Positions 53,284-63,540 of a stretch of DNA of 64,000 bases are shown here, piece after piece. Below the pieces are notes generated by a model that saw nothing but the letters and a program-made list of their open reading frames with translations, was not told the DNA's origin and ran no database searches. Each line of letters begins with the position of its first letter. Within the stretch, counting starts at the first letter, position 1. Origin of the DNA: Podospora comata (taxonomy: Eukaryota; Ascomycota; Sordariomycetes; Sordariales; Podosporaceae); the NCBI GenBank assembly GCA_017354895.1, contig CP071497.1, positions 1,674,001 through 1,738,000 of the forward strand, given 5' to 3'. The translations under genes were made by a program, and so were the position numbers.

Positions 53284-54435
53284 TCAACTCCTCAGATACC
53301 CACAAACCCTCTCCCCCCACCTAACCCCCCCCTTATAAACCCACATCCCCTTCGCATTCCCCCCCCTCAACCCCTCCACCGCCACCGCCAGCTCCTCCCC
53401 CCTCCCCTCCCCCCTAATCTCATCCAACCCATACAAAAAGGTCTTGAAACTAAACACGATCCCCCTCGTCCCCGGCAGTCTCGTCAAGGTCTGCAACTCA
53501 ACCCTCAACCTCGTCTGACTAATATCAATACTCTCCCTATCCTCCTCCGTCAAACTATCCACTTCATGCTCATGGATGTGGTTACCGCTCGGCGTGTACA
53601 GCTCCTTATGCGTCTGAAGCCCCCAGTTCACCCTCTTAACTGGCTTTCCCACTTCCAGTTTGGAGAAGAATTTCTCCATGCTAGCACCGATTTTGCCGTA
53701 GGAAGGAACAGGGCCGTGGATGCCGGCTAGGGTTTGGTCTAGCTTTTTTGAGGGGTCGAAGCCGGAGGGGTGGCAGCAGAGGAAGGCCACGCAGCGGTGG
53801 AGGCCGGTAGCCGGGTCGGGGAGCAGGAGGAAGATGTCGTCTTCGATGGTTGTGGCCAGGGTGGAAAGGAGCTCGTCGGGGGGGAGGTCAAGGGGGGAGA
53901 CTGGAGAGAGGCAAGAGGTGATTTTGTTGTGAAGAGTTGTTTGATCGGGAGAGAGGGAGAACATGGTTGGGTAGCGGGTGGGTAGGTAGGTGGCCATGAG
54001 GTAGGCGTAGAGCTCCCTGATGGGGGCGATGCCAGAGGGGATGTACCCTTTGACAACTTTTGGGTGGGAGGCCAGGATTGCTTTCCGAGCGGTGACTCGA
54101 TCAAGATAGTTCTTATCCATGATGATCAGCTCTGACGGGGAGGAGGTCTGAATGGCCATGGTGATGTGGTATTTTGGCTTGAAGGGCCGGAGCTGGAGGG
54201 GTGGTGTGTCCTGCCATGAGAAGTCGTGAAGAGGTTCGATTTTGACCTCATTGTGAATGTCTTCATCGGTTGTCTGCTTCGCGATGCCGGGCTTCTCTCT
54301 TTTGTCGTTGAAGCTCGGATGAGGATAAGGTGATGCGGGCCGATGAGGAGGTGGGGATCGGCCAGAGAGTCGCCACCCGGCAACTGTTGCCGCAACGAGC
54401 AACAGTACCAGAAGCACCCCGATCATCAAAGACAT
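53284..54435 (-). CDS. DUF3445 family protein (heme-dependent oxidative demethylase-like)
   Basis: Single exon, 383 aa from the first true ATG (MSLMIGVLLVLLLV); the frame extends two TTG codons further. The protein has an N-terminal membrane anchor (about residues 2-20), a short Pro-rich linker, and a DUF3445 body: RPFKPKYHITMAIQTSSPSE, IIMDKNYLDRVTARKAI, ELYAYLMATYLPTRYPTMF, IEDDIFLLLPDPATG, FLCCHPSGFDPSKKL, IHGPVPSYGK, RVNWGLQTHKELYTPSGNH, RVELQTLTRLPGTRGIVFSFKTFLY. Related proteins include heme-dependent oxidative N-demethylases, so a membrane-tethered heme oxidoreductase is plausible; the substrate is unknown. It lies in tandem with the siderophore transporter, which is consistent with an iron link but not proof of one. 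The 3' end is G-rich on the coding strand. Confidence 0.8.
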   Translation of the reverse strand: MSLMIGVLLVLLLVAATVAGWRLSGRSPPPHRPASPYPHPSFNDKREKPGIAKQTTDEDIHNEVKIEPLHDFSWQDTPPLQLRPFKPKYHITMAIQTSSPSELIIMDKNYLDRVTARKAILASHPKVVKGYIPSGIAPIRELYAYLMATYLPTRYPTMFSLSPDQTTLHNKITSCLSPVSPLDLPPDELLSTLATTIEDDIFLLLPDPATGLHRCVAFLCCHPSGFDPSKKLDQTLAGIHGPVPSYGKIGASMEKFFSKLEVGKPVKRVNWGLQTHKELYTPSGNHIHEHEVDSLTEEDRESIDISQTRLRVELQTLTRLPGTRGIVFSFKTFLYGLDEIRGEGRGEELAVAVEGLRGGNAKGMWVYKGGVRWGERVCGYLRS

Positions 54436-54834
54436 GTTCAACAATGTTATACAAATGTCTCTGTTGGGGAAGTTGATATCTGTGTATCATAAGAAAAGAA
54501 GCCAATGTTTGGGAAAGAGCTCTGATATCATCTGACATCTCCCGTCCTCGGCCACCCCGAAAGATAGTGCCTACCCCACCTTGATCAAGATGACTCCAAG
54601 ATCTGGGCTTTGATACGCCCACGTTGTCCACAGAACCCTTAGTAACGGCCACCGATCGGAGTGCATTCACAGGGATCCGCCATGCAGTTAGGTTGATCCA
54701 GACCCGGCTGGGGAGGACACTGCTCTTATCGAAATCATGCCTTCAAAGAGACTTGGCCGAAAGACTAACAAAGTTCGTTGATAGAATATGGTCGGAACGT
54801 TTTCCAGAGATATACAATGGGGTATTCTTCTTAA
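54436..54834. other. Short intergenic region
   Basis: About 400 bp between the start of the DUF3445 gene and the end of the second HET fossil. No gene was seen. Confidence 0.5.
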
Positions 54835-56190
54835 ACTAGTATAAGTCTTGTCCATTCAGGACTTTGCGGCCCTCCTTTATTCTTCCCCAACCAGGGGACA
54901 TCAATGTAGAGCAACATGCTTTGAGCCGGCCATCTTTGACCGCACCAAACGGGTTCACCGCTGTCTGAGGTGTACACGAGGCATCTTGCACCTCGAACGT
55001 AATGTCTTTCTCCATCCGCGTCTGGTCTTGGACCGTCCAGCGGACACCGATCCCCTGCACAGAAGCCCAGGACCAAGTCGATTCAATGTAGCATTCTGGT
55101 CGAGTGCCTATGTCGGCCTTATTTGTACATCACAAAAGGTCCCGCATCAGGTTTTTGGTTCCATAGCCCAGCCAAGTACACAGGGTAGGGGCACAGCCCT
55201 GTTGCGACTTTGGATGTGAGTCCTGAAAGCGCGGGCAGTCTGTCCGAGCGCACAGTCAGGGCCCGTTTCGAATAGTTTTCAACAACTCTCCCCCAGCTCT
55301 TGGAAAAAAAATATCTCGTCCTGTCGACCTTGCAGAATCCTGACGCGCAATCTTGGACAAGCTGTCTTAACTGAGCCCCAGACCTCTTCAACAGCCCATC
55401 CCGTTCACCCCTGCAAAATCAAACAATTGCGTGGGTTGCTGGACCATGCACCTGGCTCCCTGTGTATCCCATTGGCTCCGTTGGATGGCTCGAACCCTGA
55501 AGCTGAAAGATTGTATGATGCGTCGGAATGAGAGCAAGCTTGTGGAAAGTCCCAGTGAGAGGTACCACTCGACAGCTCTCGATCTTGCTCGGTACACTCA
55601 CATCTTGTCAACTTGTTGCATTCCCATCCCGTCTCGAATTCTCCAAAATGCAAGACTCTCTTTGACAAGTTACGTTCTTGAAAGGCCCATGCCCGCGCTT
55701 GAAGTATAGAGTCGTGATTTCTTGGTATCGTCGCGCTATTATTGTCATGAGGGCGGTTGGATGGCCGATGCGTTGGAGTCTCTCTGTAAGTGTTAACATA
55801 CCACCCGTGCACCTTGTATGGCTCAATGACCACTCTGGGATCTTCGTCAGGGATTCGCTTCCCGTGTAGCAATAGCCTGCTTTCATAGCATGATAAACCA
55901 GAACCACTGCTGTTCCCCACATCTGCCGCTATGGTGATAGTAGCGCCCAGATATATGTTGTGCATCTGAGCGGCCTGCTCCTCCCCGTCCAGCATCGAAT
56001 CCTGAATGATAAAAAGAGCATCAACGCGAAGATATCGGAAGCCTAACTGGCGGGTGACGTGGATGGCGTGCTGAAGCGTGAGAGCGAGTGATGACGGAGA
56101 GACTGCTTGTCCGCTAGGCATACTTGACAGGCAGGAAACATGCAGGCTTCTTGCTGGCCCAATATCGTTGGAGTGCCCATGCAGTGACGG
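54835..56190 (-). pseudogene. Broken HET-domain gene (second copy)
   Basis: A fossil of a different HET subfamily from the one at 49-50 kb. Fragments in order along the minus strand: AIHVTRQLGFRYLRVDALFI, MHNIYLGATITIAADVGNS, ARAWAFQERNLSKRVLHFGE, then WGRVVENYSKRALTVRSDR, YLAGLWNQ and a C-terminal PTWSWASV-like region. The order is that of a standard HET protein, but the usual N-terminal opening block is missing and frames change several times, so it is broken with a handful of breaks. Limits are approximate. Confidence 0.82.
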
Positions 56191-56867
56191 GGTAGGATGG
56201 TGAAATTCCGGAAAAAGAAAAAAAAGGAAAAGAAAATTGATAGTGGCTCAATATGTGGTCAAAAGAAGGTGTGGTAGAAGGTGATGAATTGAGAAAGAAG
56301 CTATCAAACAGGTGCTTCAATCAAATAGATGCTTGAAGCGTGGGGGGCCCGAGCGGAGCGAGGTGGAACACAGGGCTGATAAGAGAGAGCTCTATAAGGG
56401 GTGTGAAGAGTGTTGTGTGAATGGCCTCTCCCAACACTTCAGGTCTCAAAATTGAATATCCAAAATGGCCAAGCTTCAAACTGGGCTGGCATCTTTCCGC
56501 CCATTTGACCGTCACCCACCCCGCTACCAAACGCCTGTCGTGGGTGAGATTTCCGTATGTAGAATCCATGATGGAAATGGTTTTTATTATCCAACCTACT
56601 ATTGGGGGGGTGCAATTAGAGCAAGTGCCTTGACATACCCTGATATATCTTTCTCAATCCGTTCATACATCACAGGTCCAAACGAGCAGCTGTCAAACCG
56701 ATAACAACATGAAATTAGGAGTCTTTCATCATCCTCCTCCCTTTCCAAGTTTTCAACAGAATAGCCCAGGTATCTCATGAAAAATCAAAACGACAAACCC
56801 CCTCCCATCCCAAACACATTTCAAACCACACCCCTTCGGCCCAGTTCAGTCATCAAACTCCCCAACC
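56191..56867. other. Intergenic region, no gene seen
   Basis: About 680 bp between the HET fossil and the sugar transporter 3' end. Only short frames occur. Confidence 0.5.
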
Positions 56868-59096
56868 CTAAATCAGAATCAAATCCCCTTCACAGTCTCC
56901 CCCCCCAACCCCACCACCCTTGACCTCCCCCTCCGTCTCCGACAAGGTATTCGTCCCACTCCCCAGCCTTCCCCCCCCCCCAACCCGCCCCTGATGATGA
57001 TCCATCGTATAAAGCGGCCTCAGCTTCGCCTCCCTCCTCCACAAAACCCACCTCTTGAACCACCAAGGCAGCACATGCCGCACCTGATACCCCGCAAACT
57101 TCCTCGTCGGCACCGCAAACACATAATCCAGCTCCTCCAGCGTCTTCTGCTTCGTCTCGGGCACCCAAAAGAAAATCATCACCAGCGCCAGGGCATTAAA
57201 CCCGGCATACAACCCAAACGCACCCACCGTCCCCAGCGACTCGAGCAAGAACGGGAACGTCATGCCCAGCACCGCCGCCCAAAAGAGACACGTCGCGACC
57301 GAGAACCCCATGCCTACTTCTCTGTGCGAGAGGGGGAACACCTCGGCGCTGTACGTGAACGGCACCGGGCCCTCGCCGGGTGAGTAAAACGCGGCAAAGA
57401 GGTAGACAAACAGCGCCACGAGGGCGGTCCGGGCGGTTCCCTGCTCCAGCAGCGTGCAGAGGCCGGCTGCCAGCAGGGTCCACGTCATCTGCGGGAAGGT
57501 GAACAGCAGGAGTGATCTCCGGCCAAAGGTGTCAATCGTCCAAAAGGCGGGGAAGGCAAACAGCCAGTTGACCAGCCCAAACCCAAACGACGCGAGCAGA
57601 GCCTGGTAGTCGTCCTGCCCGGCGTCCTTGAAGATGGTGGTCGAGTAAAAGGCAATGATGTTGATGCCGCACATTTGCTGGGCGATCATGACGGTGAAGG
57701 CGGCCAGGGTGGCCCGGCGCACGCGGGGAATGGTGAAGAGCTCAGCCATGCGCTGAAAGTACCACGAGTTGCGAAGGAGTTGCTCCTCGAGTTCGAGCTG
57801 GGAGTGGATGTAGAAGATGTCGCGGGCTACCTGGATCGGGTGGTTTCGCAGTCTGATCATGGCATCCCAGGCTTTGCCGTAGCGGTTCTTCTTCATGTAC
57901 CAACGAGGTGACTCAGGGCAAAAGTAGATGAGCACGAGGAGAGGGACCGCGGGGATAAAGGGGGCGCCGAGCATCAGACGCCAGTTGATGTCTCCTGCGC
58001 TCCACACAGCCAAGTTGAATGCGGTACCCAACATGATGCCGAATGCCGTCCACATTTCTATCGTCTCGTATTAGTAAAAGCTCCGTTCCGTCGCACATCA
58101 TGTTGATGAGCACTTACGCCAGGACATGACTAGAGCACCACGGATCGAGGCCGGTGAGTTCTCAGCTGCGTAGATAGGCACAGTCGAAGCCTTGACGCCC
58201 ATACCGACACCCATGAAGAGACGGCAAATCAGCTGCTCCCACCACGTGTGGCAGAAAGCAGAACCGATCACAGGCCAAAGACAGAAATGCGCGCTGAAGA
58301 AGATGACACCACGACGGCCCCACAGGTTGCTGGGCAGAAAAATGTCAGTTATGCCATTGCTACTCCTGCCATGGAAACCGGGACTTACTTGATCGGATCA
58401 GACAACCAGCACCCACACAGTGCACTCCCAAGATACGGACCGGCATTGACCAGCCCGAGAAGAAGCTTGTCCCGGGTTGATGTGCCACCAATCCCGTAGA
58501 TATCCGGGAAGAAGATGTTCGCTCCATTCGTGCCGGTCTGATCCCACCCCTGAACAGCGGCACCGATCGAGCAAGTCGCAATAGTCAGGAAGAGCTTGGT
58601 AGGGAGGCGCCACTTGTGCTCGACCTCGTCCCGCAAGGCCTTTTTCTCTGCCTCGTCGAGGGCCTCGGTCCCTTCGATTCTGTCGTAGTCGTCCGGGTTC
58701 TGGGCGACGAGAGCACCTTTGCGGAAAAGCTGGACATGTTGAGCCAGTCCTTTTTCTTCGCAAAAGGCCTCTACCCGCCGCATTAGCTGGTCTCGTGGGA
58801 TTCCCTCGAGGGGGTTTTTGATCCTGCGTTGAAGATATGTGTAAGTGGGTGGGCCATCTATTAGTGCTTCCATCCAATGGTAAGTATCTCACCTAGCTTC
58901 CAGGTTGGCATTGAGGTCGACATGGTCGTCTGCGGACCGGCCTTTCTCGAGATGATGTCCGGTGGCACCCTTGGGCTTGCTGCTACTTGTGGGGTGTCAG
59001 TTCAAAGTCTACACTGCCATTAACTGGGTGTTTTTTCCCGCACAGTTTCTCATTCCCAGTAGTGCCGGTGTCCGAAATAGTTGGACTGTCCGGCAT
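56868..59096 (-). CDS. MFS sugar transporter
   Basis: Model: complement(join(56868..58057, 58118..58329, 58389..58823, 58893..58982, 59044..59096)), 659 aa, with introns of 59-69 nt. Twelve-helix sugar-porter features are present: [20 protein letters not shown] in helix 1, LSDPINNLWGRRG in loop 2-3 (the conserved GRR), [20 protein letters not shown] (PIYxxE), ESPRWYMKK (PESPRW), [17 protein letters not shown] in helix 7, [19 protein letters not shown] and [19 protein letters not shown] (PETKG-like). The long hydrophilic N- and C-termini are typical of a fungal subgroup; the sugar is unknown. The second exon has a NAGNAG acceptor (TAGCAG), so proteins with or without one Ser are both possible. 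The C-terminal tail is Gly-rich with a G-rich coding strand. Confidence 0.9.
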
Positions 59097-61339
59097 GGTT
59101 GCGGTGGTGGGGGATGGTTGTCAACAGTAGATGGTAGATAGATAGTCTGAGTGCTCTTGAGCTAAATGAGAATGGAAACACAACGGGACAGAGCGCCACC
59201 GGACGAGGCAGTCTTATTATTCCCCGGTATCACACGCACGCAGGTGGCTGACCTGAGTTGCACCGATGTCGTACCCCGTGCTCCCTAGATCCCCCTCACC
59301 CATCACCCTTTTCCCCGCAGAGAGGCAACAGGACATGAAAACTCTGGATAAACCTGGTAGGTGACTGGCCTGGCGGGTGCAACAACAGACTTGCAACTGT
59401 GAAGGAAGTGATCGACCCCATGCCAAGGCGGAACTGTTGGTAGGGTCTAACACAAGCTTAACTCGGAACCTTTTGTGTCGACCCTGTCCATCATTCCCTC
59501 AGGGTCCCACTCTCTTGCTGCAAGCAGGCTTATACGCAGCAGGACACCGAAAGGATGAATAAATCTCGGTCAGACGTGCAGAAGGAAAGCAGGGTTTGCT
59601 GCCTTTGGTCCTCATCACGCAGTGAAGATCCCAGAACGCTACCCTGAATGCGGTTGTACCCTCGCGGATGATGTTGGGAACTTTTGCATGTGGCATGCCG
59701 TGTTTCCGTTGCAAGAGGACATGAATCATGAACATGCCCGTGTTGTGATGCTCTGGCCTACCCGACAGAATGGACAGAGGGTTCCGCTGATCAACATCCC
59801 CGGATTTTGCTGTGGATGAAATACAAAACAATGCCTCCCAAGAAAGACATGTGCCAGGCCATCTCGAGATATGGGCAGTCGGACAAAAGAAAAGCCATCG
59901 ACACCATCTGAGATCCCTCCCACGGCACACAACGTGAGACCCTGGTTGAGGCGTCAGGCTTGGCGGTCACTGCCGAGGGGGGCCGCTCTTGGCTGACGCA
60001 ATTTGTACCGGACACACTCCTCCTTGTCTCCTCCTGTCAAGCCTTTGGCGTTTCTTGGAATTAGTGTCAAGAAGGGCTATCGGTCCGATGACTTAAAGAA
60101 GATTTCCTTTTGGAGGCAGGCCAAGAGCGAGAAAAAGAGAAGCTCAAAGGCCAAGTTGGTCAAGAGATGGTGGCGTCTGGGAGTGAAATGCTTGAGGCTG
60201 ACAACATCTCGACTTCATCCGTAGGTAGACATGACAGAGGGGGCAGATACTCGCAGGATGGTGTGTCTCGTATGTCGTATGTATGTCAATCAATCCAATG
60301 GGACAACACACGGCATGCTATCGTGCATACTGTAGGAAGACGACTGCTGGACGGGAAGTGCCCCGGTTGTAACGGCGAGAAGCGAACGAATAGATGGATG
60401 GGTCGATGGCTGCCCCGCGGGGATAACGACAGGCGGGGTACCCCATATGGGGGCGGGTAACTTTGGCACTTTTGGGTCCAAGTGCCATGCGAAGCTCCTT
60501 CTCCATGAATTGTTGATCACAAGGAGCCACTTCACGGTTCGGTGTGATGATTGGGATATGTGTTTATCCTCCTTTCAGAGACCCAATCCACCTTCTCGTT
60601 TCGGTCATTTATTGCAGAAGTTGTGTTTCATTGCACCTGCTGTCCCATCCAAAGCTCGAGATTGTTTCTACGAAGGATCTCACCGCTTGTCGGTTTCGTT
60701 ATCACATTGTCCAACAACCCTCCGAAGCAAAGCGACCACACTCTGCGACCTGCCGTGACTCCAGCTTCGATCGAATAATCCCCCGGGTGTGCTGACGGCC
60801 ATGACTGGTCAGATATCAGAGACAACCCGACCCCATACGCCCCGCCTCCTTATACACCGAACAATACTGCGATCAACAGCCAAACTCCACCACCGATCGC
60901 CATCAATGGTCCGCCATCCGGGGGCAAGCTTGCCGATTCCGTGCCCCGGACAGACAGCCCTCTCCGGCAGTGGGCTCGGCTGAGCTCGGACTGGAGCACT
61001 CGTCTCGGAGTTTGTCGTATATGCTTGGCATTATACGACATGAAGCCATCACGGCGTTTCCTGACCATTTTCGACTCAAAAGTTCCCCGACTGTGGTTTC
61101 ATGCCCCTGGACTGAGTGCCTACTCACCCAAGGAAGCCTGTGATATCATTTTGCCGGCCATGACAAGATCCCCTCCTAGTAACCTCAACTTGCAAAACTT
61201 GAAAAAGACCATGCCTGGAATGGTAATCTCAAGATGCTCACCACACTTTATATACGCATAGTATCACCGAACCAATTGATTACCTTTTCTAAACTCGAGA
61301 TCCCCAAACTAGAAAATCATCCATGAAAAACAGTCCCAA
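59097..61339. other. Intergenic region, no gene seen
   Basis: About 2.2 kb between the sugar transporter start and the 3' end of the SET gene. Frames up to 143 codons occur but are short, overlapping and domain-free. It probably contains the transporter promoter. Confidence 0.5.
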
Positions 61340-62845
61340 TCAATACCTCACCCCCCTAGGCCCCTCCTCCTCCTCAAACCTTCTAAACATCTTGCCCACC
61401 ATCCACCCCTCCACCCACTTGATATACCCCTGCCTCGCCAACACCTCCAAACTCAGCCTCGCATACTTTTCCGCCTTGTCCATGTCGTTCAACACAAAGT
61501 AAATCCTGCTCATATTCTCCAGCTGCTCACTCTCAAGCGGGAAGAGCTCCTCCTTTGGCAGAAGAGGCAAGATCTGTCTCGTTAGGCGCAGAGCTTGGTA
61601 CGGCTTGTTGGCTTGGAAGGCGCGGATGGCGAGGTCTTGGAGCTTTGCGATTTCTTTCCGGCGGGCGTCGGAGGCGGCGATGCTGGAGGGGGGGGAGGTG
61701 CAGAGGGGGCAGGAGCAGGTGAAGCCCCATTTTTTGAGGAGGTGGGCGCGTTCCGAAGAGGTTTTGCCTAGGGTTAGATCTAAGGAGGGAAGGGTTAGTG
61801 AATTAGGTTCACGGAAGGGGGAATTGGGGATGGGAAAAGGACGGACAGGAGATGGTGATTTCCTCGCCCGGGGAGATGGGTTTGGAGGCTGCGATGGAGA
61901 CTTGGAGGGATTCTTGGATGAAGCGGGTGTAGGCGCTGGAGGGATGTTCTGTTAGCATTTTGCTTCTGCAAGGGGGTTGGAAGAGTCTTACTTTGGCATG
62001 CAAGCGTGGTTTATTCTCTGGTGTTGGGTCAGCCTTTATCCATCTCACTTCTTTCCCCTATTCAACAGCCCCGTGGGGGAGACAAGACTCACCGAAACAG
62101 TAGGATAAACCGCCATGTAATCCCCCTCCCCGACCCTCGTGCTAAACGCATTCGTCCTCAGCACGTTCTCCACCACATCCTGAGCGTGCTCGCTGCTCTT
62201 CCCCAGTTCCATCACACCGTTACCCCCATCACCCATCTGTTCGACCGCTGTATGCAGCAGTCTGTACCCCCTCAACGCATTCACCTCCACCGTGAAACCA
62301 ACATCCACCACGAGCGTGGCATAGTCAAGTATAATCTCCTCCCATTGCTTGATTTCCTTCGTGGCTATGACGCCCTTGCCTTTTCCGGGGATGGTAACGA
62401 CTTTGTATTTCTCGCCTTCAGCGCCGTCCGAGGGTTTGGGCAAGGGGAGGTCAAGAAACCAGGAGGCAACGTCTGCGGCGCGGGAGGGCGTGGCGACAAG
62501 GGAGAAGCCGCGGTGGCCGTGGTGGGAGTTGGTGTAGGTGCAGTATTGACCGGTCAGGCCATTGGTGAGCTCGCAGACTGGGGCGTGGGTCCAGGGGGTG
62601 ATGTGGAAGCTGGAGTTGGAAAAGAGGGTTTCTGTCAGTGAACCAGGGATGGGACGGGGGCAGCTGGCAGAGAGGAGTTGGTGTGGCGTGAGAGCTGGGG
62701 GTGGGGAGGAGGGGCAATGGTATTTGGGGTTGTGGATGGTGGATAACGCCAGTGTTGTTGTTGATGAAGCGAGGAGGGACCATGTGGTGAGAAACCTGAG
62801 GGGTAATAAGGGGGCCCCTTTTCTTCGGCTGCGTGTTGGGAACAT
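61340..62845 (-). CDS. SET-domain (SMYD-like) protein with secretory-type N-terminus
   Basis: Model: complement(join(61340..61779, 61847..61935, 61992..62017, 62093..62845)), 435 aa, with introns of 67, 56 and 75 nt and a 26-nt exon 2. The SET domain runs from KYKVVTIPGKGKGVIATKEI through LDYATLVVDV to RINHACMPNAYTRF and PISPGEEITISY, with a post-SET zinc site (CSCPLC) and C-terminal TPR-like helices. That is the Set5/SMYD architecture of protein lysine methyltransferases, with an intact NHxC-type cofactor motif (INHAC). The N-terminus is unusual: basic residues, then LTTWSLLASSTTTLALS, a signal-peptide-like segment, then Cys-containing sequence (WTHAPVCELTNGLTGQYC) looking extracellular. ATG 62845 is preferred over an upstream Met at 62959. 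Exon 3's GTCCGT donor is weak but gives the right frame. Confidence 0.8.
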
Positions 62846-63540
62846 TATCGCTGTAAAGCTCAAGTACACTGAACAGAAATGGAAAATCAATGGATTCGAT
62901 TTGGATCTTAGATTCAATCCCCCCTGGATTTCAAAAATCAACAAGAACAATCTGTCCACAGTACCAGATTCTCGGCTTCAAATGCATGGCGCCCAGCCTC
63001 ACAAAGTCGAGGATAAATTGCTTCCTGCCCTTCCCCATCCTCACACAATGCCGATCTTGTTCGTCTTTCTCTTGCCGTGCAGAGTAATGTTTGGTAGCAA
63101 GATATGAGGCAAAAGTAAAAGACAGGCAGCCAAGTCCTTGGCCACGTGCTTGGCCGGATCGTACCGGCTGAGCCATGTGCTGTCCCGGCCGTGTTTGTCT
63201 CACGGTGGATGATGTGTGGACGGATAAATTCGACATCCCTCGGCACGTACCGAGTTTGGGAATGGCGCATGGGCGCTTCATCCCCAACCTTCATGACTTA
63301 CTCTCTCCAGGGTAGGTAGTTCCTTCTTTGGAATAATGGTCATGATGGGGGGCACCAAAAACTGGTTGTGCTTGCCCATCACAACAAGCCCGGAAGGAAG
63401 TGTAGTGTAATCACGTCACTTGCCTCCACAACTGAGGGAGTATTTTAACCCAACATTGAACTGTCTTCCCGGACCAACTCTCATTCTTCATCATCTTTCT
63501 TCAAGGTCATTCTTTTCTTCATAGAGCATCAACAAGCATC
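62846..63540. other. Divergent intergenic region
   Basis: About 700 bp between the SET gene and the decayed amidohydrolase gene. A TATTTTAA box lies near 63442, about 100 bp before the ATG at 63541. No other gene was seen. Confidence 0.5.

Noticed and set aside
54835-56190. Intact second HET gene with unusual introns
   Set aside because: Frame changes lack splice signals and the usual N-terminal block is missing, so a broken gene is the simpler reading.
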